The notes: generated from the letters alone by a model not told the origin. Counted from the stretch's first letter, positions 11,744 to 25,252 are shown. The stretch is DNA of 64,000 nucleotides from Rhinopithecus roxellana (GCF_007565055.1 NC_044554.1:16407921-16471920); one strand, 5' to 3'. A program made the numbers and translations.

Positions 11744-13740
11744 CACATGATACAGAAACCAGTTCCCTCAACACCCTCCCACTGACCTCCGTCCCCCTGG
11801 AAAAAGTAGATATCTCCATCCCCACATAAAAATAAAGAGATGAAGCTAATGAGAGAAAACTATTCATCCACATATACAGATGACATTTGTCAGAACAGCA
11901 CAACAAATTCTCATTGAGTGTCTAGATAATAGAAGCCCAAATAACTAGCACTCCTCCACCCAATATCTTCAGGAACTTCTGAATCACTGGCAACTACTAA
12001 GAACAACATATTGTTCCAATACTCTAGAGAAAGGATTTTACTATGTAATTTTGTCGATTTTTTTGTGTATGTTCACATAACATAAACCTTTTAATAAATG
12101 TTAATAAATCTAATTATGTGGTTGGTTAGTAATTAAATCTATGTTGCAGTAGTTTCTGGTTCTGGATTAATATTTATGACTTGATAAGCATGCATTTCAG
12201 GAAATAATATGTAGTCTATTTAAAGTTAAATTAATACGTTATAAATAAATAATAAAGTAATGAAATGCTGTTGAACTTATTTTTTGAAACAAAACAGGAG
12301 TACTTACCTTTCTAAACAGTTTGAAAAGATTTTTCAGTACTCTGTTCAACCTTTTCCTTGCCTTTACTGTGTTACCTTTTGGAGCTTCCCTGTTTTCTAG
12401 TAATTCCTAAACTTTGAACAGCAAATACATTGCGTCTTTTATGCTAGATCTGACACATTCTGACCAGTCTTGGTCAGCTGGGGGAAACAAGGCTGTGGTG
12501 AGCTGGCACTGTCCATTGCACTGTGAACACGGAGAGTGGGAACACTCAGGCCACACACGTGCAGGGCTGTCCTGACATGACCCTGACCTTAGTGACTGTT
12601 GACTCTCCTGTGGCTGGTTCCTGTGGTCCTTGTTGCACATTCAGGGTTTATTAGTTGTTTTCCGTTCTTGGTCCAGTGATGATAGCAAAGTTGGAACCAA
12701 GAAAAAACAGATCTGGTAAGAAAGGAAAGGAGGAATGATCTTAGCAATGCATCTGGAATTCCAGAAAATTAGAATGTGACAGGCATGTAGGTACTTAGGA
12801 GTAGTCACAAGGAAAAACTCATAGCTAGAACAGATTTTACCTTAACTTAAAAAAATCTTTGCTCTTCTGTGGCAACAAATATCTTAAAAGAACTAACTTA
12901 GAACAGGTTTCTCCGAATGTGTTTCTCATAACTCAAAGAGAAGCACCTGAGACACTTGTTTGAAAGGCAGATCCCATCCAGGAAGTAATGATTATGATTT
13001 TTGCCCAAGAGCCACTGCCGCCACCCAAAGTGACATTTGCTTATGTAACTCTGACTCACATTACAGTTAGAGGACCGTGCGTTGCAAAGGTGGTTCTCAG
13101 CCCTGACTGCAGGTCAGTCACCTGAGTCTCCTCTCAGTGATCACTCAGTCTACGTGTAAACACTTCCAGTGACAGGAAGCTCTCAGCCTCCCACGGAGGC
13201 TCATGCCAACTTTGGAAATGCTCCTGCACTTAAATGGTTGTTGGATTTGTTTATAAACCTACCTTCTTGCAACTTTCACCCATCCATGCTGGTTCTACTC
13301 CTGTGGTGAATAATGCCTCTCACACATGTCAGCATATTGGGCTTCCTGCATTATCTCTTCACCCATAGATCCTTAAAACCAAAAGACTTTTGACCTTGCT
13401 TTAGAAAGGAAGTAAATCCTAAGGAGCTTTGATGTCAAAACACCCCTTAGTCAGGAAAGCTGAAAAATGTCAGATTTAAGTTTTAATGCAAGTTTGAAAG
13501 GTTAGGAGTTAATACATACCAGGAGGCACAGAAACAAAAACATGTTTTTGCCCCAGTAATCCCATGCAAAAGTGATAATCCAAAAGGAGAGAAAAAGATA
13601 CAATGCATAAAGATATTGATATTTATGAACGTGAAAAATTGGAAGCAATCTGAATTCTAAAAAAGTGTGGAATATTTAAATACTGCATTCCTGAAATACC
13701 TTGATACTGAACCTCTGTCGTCAGAGCTGTGTTTGTGTAT
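11744..13740. other. CCDC146: Intron, AT-rich, no clear gene
   Basis: A faint MER5-like stretch may lie around 12905-13110 (GTTTCTCATAACTC ... GGTGGTTCTCAG). Otherwise nothing identified. Confidence 0.4.
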
Positions 13741-13910
13741 CAGTTTAGCTTTGACTGTGTGACTTTGGAAAAGTTGCTTAACTCCTCAGTTTCTTCATTT
13801 GTGCAACAAAAATAACAATTCCTACTTAGCAAGGTTGTGAATTTTAGATGTTATGCATTTAAAACACCTGGCACACAGTATGCTTAGTATATGATAAATA
13901 ATATTTAAGA
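13741..13910 (+). repeat. MIR SINE
   Basis: Core GACTGTGTGACTTTGGAAAA, then CTTAACTCCTCAGTTTCTTC and the CACCTGGCACACAGTATGCT tail in the right order and spacing for a MIR on the + strand. Confidence 0.75.
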
Positions 13911-14582
13911 TTATTTTATTATGGTACATCCACCCAGTAGAAAACCTTGAAAATAGCTATTATTATAAAGTCTGTTTAGCAACTTAGGAAAATATTTTAA
14001 TTAAATGTTAGGTAAAAATGGATTCAACCACACATATACATTTAAAATAAGTTTATTAAAAGAACACAGGGAAAATAAAAATGATCAACCATGTGTGATG
14101 GAGTAGGATTATAATCTTTAAAAGTAGAAAAATACATTCCTTTTAGAGGAAATAAGTCAGTATTTCTCAATTAAAAAAAAATGTATGATAGAAATGTAAG
14201 TTTTAAATGTCCTAAAGAATTAGTCATTTTATGTTTGTTTAAACATAAAAATATATTTAAAGAAAAGACCATAAGTCACATCTTGTGAAAGAGCTTGCTG
14301 TCACCATTTTGAAACTCAGAAATACTCAGGTTGCCTTTGTAACCAAACGATAGTAGCACACTACCACCCCCTGGTGGCAGCATGCCCAAGGTGTAGGATC
14401 AATACCTGGGAAGTAAAATATCGCTAATGTATATATGCAAATTCTAAAAGCAAAGGCATAGCTATTTAAAGATCTAAAAAACTCAATTTGTGGTCTAGAC
14501 AACTAACCTACATTAAATTCAATGTGACACATTTATTACAAAATTCATCTACATTATTGCAAATAAAATGTCATTAAAATAA

Positions 14583-15400
14583 CAATCCCATTAAAAAGTG
14601 GGCAAAGGACATGAATAGACATTTTTCAAAAGAAGACAAATGGCTAAGAAGCAAATGAAAAAATGTTCATCACTAATCAAAGAAATGCAAACTAAAACCA
14701 CAATGATATATCATTTTAAACCAGTCAGAATGGCTGTGATTAAAAAGAAAAAAAATAAGATGTTGACGGAGTGCTGAGTAAAGGGAATACTTATATATTG
14801 TTGCTAGGAATGTGATTGCTACAAGCTATATGGAAAACAGTATGGATATTTCTCAAAGAACTAAAAATAGTACTGCTAGTCCATCGGGCAATCCTTCTAC
14901 TGGCTATATACCCAAGAAAAAGAAATCATATCCAAAAGATACCTGCGCTCAGATGTTTATTGCAACTCTATTCACAATAGCAAAGATATGGAATCAACCT
15001 AAGTGTCTGTCAAGAGACTGGATAAAGAAAATGTGACATATATATACAATGGAATACTATTCAGTCATTAAAAAAATGAAATTATTTCTTTCGCAGTAAC
15101 ATGGATGGAACCAAGGCCATTAAGTGAAACAAAACTCACAAACAGAAAGCCAAATACCACACATTCTCATAAGTGGGAGCTAAGTAATGTGTACACGTGG
15201 ACATAGAGTGTGGAGTAGTAGATACTGGAGTCTTAGAAGGATGGGAGGACAGAAGGAGGGTGAAGGATGAGAAATTACTTAATGGGTATACATATATATA
15301 ATTTAAGTGATGATTGTACCAAAAGCCCTGACTTCACCATACTGCAATATATCCATGTAACAAAACTGCACTTGTATCCCTTAAATGCATACAAATGAGA
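14583..15400 (+). mobile_element. L1 3' end fragment (older primate or mammalian type)
   Basis: Reads as the end of ORF2 and 3' UTR: AAGTGGGCAAAGGACATGAA, ACCACAATGATATATCATTT, TACTGGCTATATACCCAAG, then CACATTCTCATAAGTGGGAG and CTTGTATCCCTTAAATGCAT near the end. Diverged from the young L1s of this window and 5'-truncated. Confidence 0.85.
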
Positions 15401-16167
15401 AAACCTGGTGTGCATGTGCTTTTAGCTCATTTTCCTAGATCTATGGGCTAGTGGGATCTGCTTATTTGATATAACCAGTGGACATAATTGTCTGTGTATT
15501 CTATTATTTCATATGATTTTTCAAGTGTGATCAATAGAAACTTCAAAATCTTTCTATATTGGAAAACCATATGACTTCTTTGGCACTTAATAGTTAGCCA
15601 TTAAATGCAGAAAGCAAAAAAAATGAAAAATATTTCTCTTAGACTTCTTCAGGAAATCTAGTTGATAAAACAGTTCAAAATACGGTTATTGGAAGAAATA
15701 TGCAATTATATCAAACTCATTTTGTTTAGAACATTCAAGCTATTTGAAGCAGTTTCCAAAATGTCATTCTAGCATCATGTCATCTTATTAGTTAAAATAA
15801 AAATACAAACTTTTTTGTATTTTCTCATGAATAAGTGAACAAAACCATACGTTCCCATTCACTGTACTTTCTAATGTTTTTATTTCTTTTGTTTGTTAAT
15901 CTCAATTTACAATGATGACTGGCTTTTAGAAAAACTGACATTTCTTTCTAGAGATGCCAAGTATATCCAATGGATTGATGGGATTATTGAGTTTGACTAT
16001 GTCCTTAACTGATCTTCTGATTTCTGCATCTGTGCACTTTTGATAGAGGGATGTTGAAGTCTCCAACTATGAGAGTGGATTCATCTACTTCTCCTTGCAC
16101 TTCTATCAGTTTTGCCTCATGTATTTTGATGTTCTGTTGTTAGGTGTATATACATTAAGAATTCATT

Positions 16168-16482
16168 GGCCGGGCGCGGTGGGTCTCACCTATAATCCCA
16201 GCACTTTGAAAGGCCAAGGCAGGCAGATCACGAGGTCAACAGATGAAGAACATCCTGGCCAACATGGTAAAACCCCGTCTCGACTAAAAATACAAAAATT
16301 AGCTGGGTGTGGTGGTGCACACCGGTAGTCCCAACTACTCGGGAGGCTGAGGCAGGAGATTCGCTTGAACCCAGGAGGCAGAGGTTGCAGTCAGTTGAGA
16401 TTGTACCACTGCACTCCAGCCTGGCAACAGAGCAAGACTCTGCTTAAAACAAAAAACAAAAAACAAAAAAAAACAAAAAAAC
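16168..16482 (+). mobile_element. Alu, full length
   Basis: Head GGCCGGGCGCGGTGGGTCTC, middle A-rich stretch, second arm and an A-rich (CAAAAAA) tail at 16446-16482. Same strand as CCDC146. Confidence 0.93.
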
Positions 16483-17917
16483 AGTAAGTCTTCTTGAAGA
16501 ATTGACTCTTTTATCATTATATAAAGCCTCTCTTTGTCTCTGATAACTTTTCTCGTTCTGAAGTCTGTTCTGTCTGAAATTAATTTAGTGACTCATCTTT
16601 TTTTAATGGTAGTATGGCATATCTTTATCCATTTACTTTTAATATATATGGGTCTTTATATTTAAACTGGATTATTGGCAGACACAGCATATAATTTGGG
16701 TCTTGTTTTTTTTTTTCTTTTTGGATCCATTGTGACAATCTTTTAACTGACATTTAACATGATTACTGTTGTAGTTGGGTTAGTATCTTCTGACATATTT
16801 TTACTGTTCTCTATTTGTTGTGCTTGTTCTTCATTCCTGTTTTTGTTTCCTCTTTTTATGCCTTTTGTGGTTTTAACTAAGCATTTAATGTAATTCAATT
16901 TTCTGTCCTTTCTTAGTATATCAGTTGTACATCTTTTTTTTACTTTAAGTGGTTGCCATGGAGTTTGCAATATACATTTACTAATCTAAGACCATTTTCA
17001 AATAACACTATACCACTTCAAGTACTTTTTAACAAAATAGTCCAATTCTTCCTTCCTATCCCTTGTGTTGTTGCTGTTATTTCACTTACACATGGGCATA
17101 CATAAATATATATGCATATGTAATTGAATACATTGCTGCTGTTATAAATTTGAACAGTGTTATCTGTTATCTCAAGAATAAGACAAAAGCTTTTCTTTTC
17201 CCCTCACTGATTCCATCTCTAATGCGCTTCATTTGTGTAGAACTGAGTTTCTGACCTACGTAATTTTCCTTCCCTCTAAAGAGCTTCCTTTAATATTTAT
17301 TGCAAAGCAGTCTATTGACGAACAAATGTCCTCAATTTTTATCTGAGAAAGTCTTTATTTCTCCTTTACTTTGGAGAATAATTTCACAAGGTACAGAGCT
17401 TTAGGTTGGTAGTTTTTTCTCTCAATACTTTAAATATTTCACTCTACTCTCTTCTTGCATGTATGGTTTCTGAGGAGAAATTGGATGTAATTCTTTGTTC
17501 CTCCATAGGTAAGTGTGTTTTTCCTCTAACTTCTCTCAGGAATTTTCATTATCGTTGACTTTCTGTAATTTACATATGATGTGCCTAGATGTTCTTTGAG
17601 CTTCCTGGATCTGTAGTTTATTTGCCTGCATTAATTTGAAGGAATTTCTTGTGTTCCTTTCTTTCTTCTCCTGGTATTCTTGTTATGAGTATGTATGCCT
17701 TTTGTAGTTGTCTCAGAGTTCTTGAATATTCTGGTTTTTTCCTAGTCTTTTTTTTTTTTTTTTTTTTTTTTTGCTTTTTAGTTTGGGTAGTGTCTAGTAA
17801 GATATCTTCAAGCTAAGAGATTCTTTCCTCAGCCAAGTTCATTCTGTTAGTAAGCCTGTTACAGGCATTCTTCATTTCTGATACAGTGCTTCTGATCTGT
17901 AGTAGTTCTTTTCTTTC

Positions 17918-17927
<10 letters not shown>

Positions 17928-17948
<21 letters not shown>

Positions 17949-18252
17949 GTTGTTGTTGTTTGTTTTTGCGACAGAGTCTCACTCCATCGCCCAGGCTGGA
18001 TTTCAGTGGCACAATCTTGGCTCACTGCAACCTCTGCCTCCCGGGTTCAAGAGATTCTCCTGCATCAGCCTCCTGAGTAGCTGGGATTAGAGGTGGCCGC
18101 CAACATGCCCAGATAATTTTTGTAATTTTTTGTAGATGGGATTATTTCACCATATTGGCCAGGCTGGTCTTGAACTCCTGACCTCAAGTTATCTGCCCGC
18201 CTCAGCCTCCCAAAGTGCTGGGATTACAGGCATGAACCACCACTCCTGGCTG
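17928..18252 (-). mobile_element. Alu, full length, antisense
   Basis: Long T tail with TTG repeats, then GCGACAGAGTCTCACTCCAT, and ends near CACTCCTGGCTG. A separate run of T lies at about 17749-17772. Confidence 0.93.
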
Positions 18253-19419
18253 AGTATTTCTTTGTTATTTCTTAGAATTTCCATCTCTCTACTTACACTG
18301 CCCATTTTGTGATTAAGTTTATCTGTTAGCGTTCTTAGCATATGAGTCATAGTTGTTTTAAATTCCTGGTAATTCACACATCCTTGCCATATCTGGTTCT
18401 GATGCTTGCTCTGTCTCTTCAGACTGTGTTTTTTGCCTTTTAGTGTGCCTTGCAGTTTTTTTCTTGATAGCCAAACATGATGTACTGGATAAAAGGAACT
18501 GCTTTAAAGAGGACTGCAGGAACATGGTGGTAAGGTGTGGAGGGAGGGGACATTCTATGGTGCTATGATTAGGTCTCAGTCTTCTAGTGAGTCTGTGACT
18601 CTGAACTGTGAACTTCATCAATACTTCCCACCACCCTCCAAACCCCCTTAGGAAAGACAGGATGGCTAGAGTGGGCTGGAATCAGGTATTTCCCTTTCTC
18701 CATGTGGAAGGCTACAGCCAGCTGGAGTTGGGTATTTCACTTCCCTAGGTCAGTTAGACTCTGGTCAAACTCCAGCAGGTTAACTATAGTTGCTCAGGGC
18801 AGGCCTGTTAAAAAGAGCAGAATACTCTGGCATGTCAAAGTACTTCTGTTTCCCTCCCCTGCTGGAACACAAGGAGATTTTTCTGATACTCACTGAGAAA
18901 ACCTGGTTAAGCTCCTGGAGGTAAAACTCATAAAACTGTGTCCCACTGGGGATTTTTACTCTCAGACATGTCCACGCCAAACCTCCAGCAATTCATCAAT
19001 TACAATTTAGATTTTTCTACCCAGCACTCGTTCCTGCCCAAGTTTCTGCTTGTGGGTGTCTACTCCAATAAGTTGTGATTCTCTGTATTCACTTTCTGTG
19101 TCTCTAATTTTGGGGAGAGTAGTTTGCCCTGTGTGTGACCTCAATTCTCTTATGGATATGAGAAGAGTTGTTGATTTTTCAGTTTGTTCAGTTTTTTACC
19201 TGTTAAGATAGAGTGGAGCCTTTAAGTTCCTTACATACAGGAATGGAAACCAAAATGTTTTGCTTTTCCTTTACTAGTCTCTCATTTTCTGGATTTCTAA
19301 ATTTTGAAATCCCAGAAATCAGTCCTTAGTTCTCTTCCTGTTTCTATCTACAATTTATCCCGAAGTGATCCATCCCATCCAGTCCTATGATCTTAAACAT
19401 CTCATGGGCTGTGATTCCA

Positions 19420-20800
19420 GGTAAGATGGAGTAAGCCCACTTCATCCTGTCTCTCCCACTAAACACAACTATAAAATCGAGTGGAATGTATGAGCATCCA
19501 TTTGAGGACTCTGAAAAGTAAATCATGATAGGCAGGTTGGGGAAGAAGGTCAGGATTAAAAGTAGCATTGAGCTGTGGTTAATTTATTATTTTTTCCCCT
19601 CTGGTGCTAACCCCTAAAAACAGGTTAGGTTTTTCCCCTAACCTGAATGCTAACCTACATGAAATCCAGAGACAATCACTGGCCTGGAGAGAGAGAGAGA
19701 GCTCCAGGAAAAGCCCTTTAATTCTGGCTCAAGGAACAAGCAAGGAACTCATGATGCTCAGAGAGAGTCCAGACCCCTGTTTTGCTTTTAATTCCTCTCC
19801 ACTCTCTCATACCTCAGCTTTCAAGCAACACTGAGGCAGCAGTGGCAGAGTCATATATGATGGGAGCCCACAGGAGCCAAAATACTGGGGAAAGGGAACC
19901 TTCGGAACTGTGATTCTCAAGAGAATTAAAAAGTCCTTTTGCTGGCTTGCTCTCATGCTCTTTCTCTCACACAGATGTCAGTAAATTTGAAGATAGATAA
20001 AAATTGTCCGATCTGAACAGAGGAAAAAAACATTGAGTAAAAATGAACAGATCCATGGCCGGGTGCGGTGGCTCATGCCTGTAATCCCAGCACTTTGGGA
20101 GGCCGAGGCAGGCAGATCACCTGAGGTCAGGAGTTCAAAACGAGGCTAGCTAACATGGAGAAACCCCGTCTTTACTAAAAATACAAATATTAGCCGGGCA
20201 TGGTGGCATGCGCCTATAGTCCCAGCTACCCGGGAGGCTGAGGCAGGAGAATTGCTGGAACCCACCAGGGTGGAGGTTGCAGCGAGCCAAGATCACGCCA
20301 CTGCACTGCACTCCAGCCTGGACGACAGAGTGAGACTCCATCTCAAACAAACAAAAATAACAACAACAGATCTATAGGCATCGATGAGACAACAGCAAAA
20401 CATCTAATTCATGTCACTGGAGTTGCAGAAAGAGAAGGTATATGATTATGAAAAGAATTTGAAGTAGTAATGGCTGAAAAATCCCCAAGTTTGGTGAAAG
20501 AAAAGCCCATAGATTCAAAAAGCTCAATGAGCCCCAAACAGGGTAAACTCAAAGAAATACGTTCCAAATGCATCACAGTAAAACTTGAAACTTAAGACAA
20601 AATCTTGAAAGAAGCAAGAAACAGGTTTCAAGAATGATGCTCATATTTATAATTTTGAAAATTAAGTGAGTTGAAATGCCATTACCAAAAGAAGGAATAG
20701 AAAAACGGTAGGTTTCAGGTGGGAAGATAATGAGTTTTAATTTGAGGGGCCTTTGATATACACAACTGGAATTGCCCAGTAAGAAACTGAACATAAAAAT
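19420..20800 (+). repeat. Possible old L1/HAL1 5' part with Alu inside
   Basis: AAAAAGCTCAATGAGCCCCA, AACTCAAAGAAATACG and AAAATCTTGAAAGAAGCAAG resemble the ORF1 region of old L1M/HAL1 elements. Diverged, limits uncertain. An Alu splits it at 20057-20369. Confidence 0.4.
20057..20369 (+). mobile_element. Alu, full length
   Basis: Head GGCCGGGTGCGGTGGCTCAT and a tail of CAAACAAAAATAACAACAAC. AACAGATC(C/T)AT occurs on both sides, a likely target-site duplication with one change. Confidence 0.93.
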
Positions 20801-22620
20801 TTGGAGCTCCAGGGAAATTCTGAACTGGAAATAAGGATGTTTAACTCATCACTGTAACTGGCACTGTGGAAACGGTATACAGAATAAGAAAAGGAGAAGT
20901 TAGGCTTCAACTAGGCTATGCAGTAAGAACAAATCTTAAAATCTCAACGGAAGAATTGAATGAAATTTTGTTTCTGGCTCATAGCACAGTCCAGTGCAAG
21001 TCATGCAGCCACCTCTATCCTAAGCTTTGCCAGCTGGAGCATGTGCCTTCCAAGTTCAACATGGCTGGGGAAGACATTTGTTACTTCCACTCACCTTCCT
21101 TGGGCAAATTAGTCCAATGGTCCCAATTCAAATGCAAGGGAGATTGTGAAATATAGTCACCCTGTGTGTCCAGGAAGGGAAAATGGTGCAGCAAACACAT
21201 GGCAATGGGTCAGGATAGAAGTGACAGGATGGAAGTGTAGACAAGGTGTGCCCACCTGGACTGCTTATGAGTTCATGTCACAGTTTTAATAGCTTGTAGT
21301 GGAAACAAAAGTAAAAATAGTTGTCCTCAAATACCCATATCTAATAACCACTTAGACTTGGCTCCTGGTCTAAATCTGCCCTTTACCTGAAATATTCATT
21401 CAGTGTTTTGTGTATCCATGTCCTTATCACATCTGGATCTCTGAAGTTTCCTCTGGCTCTAGCATTTGTTATACCTCAGGAATGCAATTGTCACACAAAA
21501 CTGAAACTGAGTCCACACCTTTGAACAATGTGGACTCTTCCCTTCTGTGATTTCTGTGAGGGTTTTCTGCAATCTGGATGTAGAAGAATGTGGTGCAACA
21601 GGTCATTCTGAGTGACGATCTATTTGCATATGCATGCCCATATCTCATTCAGCACATACATTATTTTAAATAATGAAGATGGGAACAAAACTAATTTCAG
21701 TTCCATTTATTCATATTAATTTTTACTGGATGGCAACTATATGCAAGCACTTGTTAAGATGATGATGCAGTGGTAAATTGGGAGCTAGGTTTTCTAGTGG
21801 GGAAATGTGTAACACAATGTCAGGTCATGATGAATACTATATAGAAAAGTAAAGCAAAACGAGGAAAGAGTTTGAGGACTGTTGGTACTGTTTTAGATGG
21901 CCAGGCACCTCTCTGAGAAGGTGATATCGGTACAGGTCTGCATGAAGCAAGAAGTGAGCTATGCAAAGATCCGTGGCGAGAGCATACCCTCTGGAGGGAT
22001 CAGATAGGGCAAAGGCCCTGAGGTAGAAACAAGCTAGGCAAGAAAGCCAGTGTGACTGGTGCCAGAGAGTGGCAGGCTGTGAGACTAGAGAGGCAGATGA
22101 GGCAGGGCCATGTAGGTGTGGGAAAGGAGTTCAAATTTTGGTCCAGGTGTGATGGGAATTTACCAAACAGGGAAGCGAGGTGATCTATTTACATGTTAAA
22201 AAATCACTGTGGTGTGGGTGGAGAATTGACTTTAATGGGCTAAGGTGGAGGCAGGCAAAGTAGGAGATCAATTGGGAGGCTGTAGTAGGAATCCAGGCAG
22301 GCACTAGCCCATTCCAAGTAACATAAAGAAGAAAAAGCCCAGAGCCTGCCGGGAAGGACCCTGTGTCCCAGGGGTAGGCCCATGGTCCCCAACATTTATA
22401 ATGTGCTGAGGTAACCCCTCTAAGTGAGTGGGTGTTCACAAAGTTGTGGGAGTCCTGGGGAGGAGGAAGCACCCCAATGCACCTGTGATTCAGGAAAACC
22501 ATCATAAAGAATGGACAGCAGGTTGCCTGGCAGACAAGCATGGGGATGGCATTCTGGGATGAGAAGATAGAAAGTTGTTATTACAGAAAGAACTTATTTC
22601 TTTGTACTTTTTCAAACTTG
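20801..22620. other. CCDC146: Intron with unassigned old repeat sequence
   Basis: 21890-22330 (GGCACCTCTCTGAGAAGGTG, GCAAAGGCCCTGAGGTAGAA, GTAGGAATCCAGGCAGGC) has the look of a common old mammalian repeat that I cannot name. 20960-21230 may be part of an old LTR. No gene seen. Confidence 0.4.
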
Positions 22621-22635
22621 ATTTTTTTTTTTCAG

Positions 22636-22693
22636 CTTAAAGGAAGAAAAAATCATCATAGTAAAAGAATTTGAGAAGATACCAAAGCCAGGA
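22636..22693 (+). CDS. CCDC146: CCDC146 window exon 2
   Basis: A 58-bp exon behind a pure T tract ending TTCAG. It completes the split Ser codon and adds 19 residues, LKEEKIIIVKEFEKIPKPG, ending in phase 0 before GTAAGT. The charged run with Ile/Val core positions fits a coiled coil; the KPG at the end would break the helix, a likely hinge between two coils. The human protein as I recall it has Thr where this has the first Pro of KIPKPG. The intron before it is 13.7 kb and full of repeats. Confidence 0.93.
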
Positions 22694-23960
22694 GTAAGTC
22701 TTAGATGATACAGAGTTTCTTAAATACAGCTGGATTCAATCATCCCTTTTTATAAATATTAATGTTTATCACAACAACCATAGCCTGAAACATTTTAAAG
22801 ATTCTAAAGTCTTAACTGTGAATGATGCTGAAAAGACTAGCTACATAACTTCTGGAGTAAATATAAGTAATGCCTATTATAGACCTTAGCAACTTGGCAT
22901 CTAGTTTAGGCTGTATTTAGTTGGACAATGTCTGCTTTGTTTCCAGAAGAAAAAAGGATTCTGTGGTTGACACTAAAAATATTATTTTGCTATAGCTATT
23001 ACGGTCATAGCTCTCTGAACATCTCAAGTTATTACAATACATTTTTACAAAGAAAATGTATCACTTGTCTATTCCTGCCTAACAAACCATCCCAGAACTT
23101 AGTGGCTTAAAACAACAACCATTTCATATTTTTCACAGTTCTGAATTCTTCTGGTCTTAGCTGGCCAAATTGGGGCTGGGTAAACTAGGATAGCTCCATT
23201 CATATACCAGCCATTTGGCAGGCTACTTGGTCTAAGGTCACATGTCACTAGTTGGTCACATGATGATGGAAGGGTTTCCAGCCTCAAGAAGGAGCAAACT
23301 CCAATATGTAAGACCTTTTTGGGCCTCTGCTAAAATCATTTTTCATGATATCCCATTGGCCAATGCAAGTATTATAACATGACCAAGTCTAGAATCAAGT
23401 TGGCCCTACCTCTTAATGGGAAGAATGATCAAGACAATGCAAAGGGACATGCATACCCTGGAGATAGGAGGAATTTGTGGCCACTTTTTACAATCTATTA
23501 TAGAAAGTAAATAGAATGATCACCATACTTTGCACTCCTTCCACTTTCTGATAATCCAAAAGTGTGTTGGTGGTGGTTGAATTCCAAGGCCAGCTCACAA
23601 AAAACCTGTTTAGCATAGAGTAAAATACTGTTAATTCTAAATAAGTATGCCAAACCATCATTTACAACACAGATTTTATGGGAAAAACATTTTGAAATTT
23701 CATTCAGATCCTAGCATCACCAATGATGCTCTCACCCAGCAGCAGTGGGAGGAGGGAGCTATACAGAAAGCCCAGGGCAGGCTAAATAGACCCAGCACTG
23801 AGTCATTAGTAACAGTAACTGTAGACCTTCTGAGTGTGAGAAGGCTTCTCTCCCATAAGTCAAACACTCCACAGGTAATCAGACATGAGACAAAGATCTT
23901 CGATGATTCTAGGGTAGATGGTATTTGGGGAGAATGTGCATGAGCTAGAGAAGTAATATC
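22694..23960. other. CCDC146: Intron with an old repeat at about 23060-23500
   Basis: CCTAACAAACCATCCCAGAA and TTAGTGGCTTAAAACAACAA are typical of an old interspersed repeat whose family I do not assign. The rest shows nothing recognisable. Confidence 0.45.
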
Positions 23961-23973
23961 AATAAGAAAGTGG

Positions 23974-24276
23974 GCGGCCCGTCGCGGTGGCTCAAGCCTG
24001 TAATCCCAGCACTTTGCGAGGCCGAGACAGGCGGATCACGAGGTCAGCAGATCGAGACTATCCTGGCTAACACGGTGAAACCCCGTCTCTACTAAAAAAT
24101 ACAAAAAAACTAGCCGGGCGTGGTGGCGGGCGCCTGTAGTCCCAGCTACTCGGGAGGCTGAGGCAGGAGAATGGCGTGAACCCGGGAGGCGGAGCTTGCA
24201 GTGAGCTGAGATCCGGCCACTGCACTCCAGCCTGGGCGGCAGAGCAAGACTCCGTCTCAAAAAAAAAAAATAAATA
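23974..24276 (+). mobile_element. AluY of Old World monkey type, young
   Basis: Flanked by a perfect 13-bp duplication AATAAGAAAGTGG (23961-23973 and 24277-24289). Head GCGGCCCGTCGCGGTGGCTC AAGCC and the second-arm GATCCGGCCACTGCACTCC are features I associate with macaque/baboon AluYR elements and not with human AluY. Little divergence along its length. Confidence 0.9.
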
Positions 24277-24768
24277 AATAAGAAAGTGGGGGATTAAGGA
24301 GTGCAAAGTGTTGGGTATCCAAATATGAACACCTTTATCTTTAGTTCCCACGTGGCTCAGGTTAACCATAAGTCAGATATTCAAAGATTATTTGCATCTG
24401 ATTTTGTCAGATCACAAAGCTACTAGAAAACAGACTGTACATTTTTTTTCACGCTTCTTGGTATGAAATAAAAACACGTAAAATGAAGCGTTTTTAAAGT
24501 AGGAGGATAGAAAAGAGCACTAATAAAGAATTCAAATCTAACGTGTTTAATTATACATGCAGTATCATTATCATGCCTTTGTTAAAGATGTTGGCAATCA
24601 TAAGTTGCATTTAGCTTTGTGAGAAATCATTTAACTTTGTGAGAAATCATTCATGAACCTCAAAACAAATATAATCAAAATGGTGAGTGAAATTAGTTTT
24701 AATTCAGTTTTTAGGTAGGTAAATGTTTGTTCAGACTGTATAACCTAATCATCTCATGACTTTTAAAG

Positions 24769-24945
24769 GAAATGGAGAAGAAGATGAAAATATTGAGAGA
24801 AAGCACTGAAGAATTACGTAAAGAAATAATGCAGAAGAAATTAGAAATTAAAAATTTACGAGAAGATTTGGCATCTAAACAAAAGCAGTTACTAAAGGAG
24901 CAGAAGGAACTAGAAGAATTGTTAGAACATCAGATCGTCTTAAAG
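24769..24945 (+). CDS. CCDC146: CCDC146 window exon 3
   Basis: A 177-bp, 59-codon exon in phase 0 at both ends, so its skipping would keep the frame. The translation begins EMEKKMKILRESTEELRKE and ends LEELLEHQIVLK, an uninterrupted Lys/Glu-rich coiled coil with leucines at heptad positions. The acceptor is weak in pyrimidines (CTTTTAAAG). The donor is GTGTGC, also not ideal. The human protein as recalled has Gly-His-Gln where this has Glu-His-Gln near the end. Confidence 0.94.
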
Positions 24946-25252
24946 GTGTGCTACTTGCCATTGACACTTAAACATTGTGCCTTGCATGGATATAAAAGTG
25001 TGTGGGTATCAAGAGTAACCAGCAGGCTGGATAAAGAGGGGTACTGTCTCACAAACTGAAATGTCTGTATTGCGATTGATCCTATCAAACTAAATCTAGG
25101 CTCTGGGAATTCACAAAAGACCTTAGGGTGTTTGGGAGTATCACTGTAATTTGGAGCATCACCCTGTGAAAAGGTATCTCCTGACCTCACCAAACATTTT
25201 TGGACATTAGAAACGAGTGTCACAAACAATTGTTTCCTTGAAGAACAACCAT

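Larger units (their letters stand above)
15955..18660 (-). mobile_element. Old L1M fragment, antisense, split by Alus
   Basis: Read backwards, 16045-16085 (GTTGAAGTCTCCAACTATGA, GAGTGGATTCATCTACTTC) is the endonuclease part of an old ORF2, and the following T-rich sequence through TTCTGTCTGAAATTAATTTA and GTATGGCATATCTTTATCC is its upstream region. Two Alus (16168-16482, 17928-18252) interrupt it. Limits are approximate; the 17.3-18.6 kb part resembles an L1M ORF1/5' region. Confidence 0.55.

Noticed and set aside
11583..11906. Open frame of 107 codons on the - strand
   Set aside because: Lies mostly in the right end of the Tigger element and runs opposite to its transposase remnant.
20866..21156. 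Open frame of 96 codons, possible processed pseudogene
   Set aside because: No known protein recognised; the sequence looks like an old repeat.
22185..22541. Open frame of 118 codons on the - strand
   Set aside because: Falls in an old repeated sequence, no domain, no splice context.
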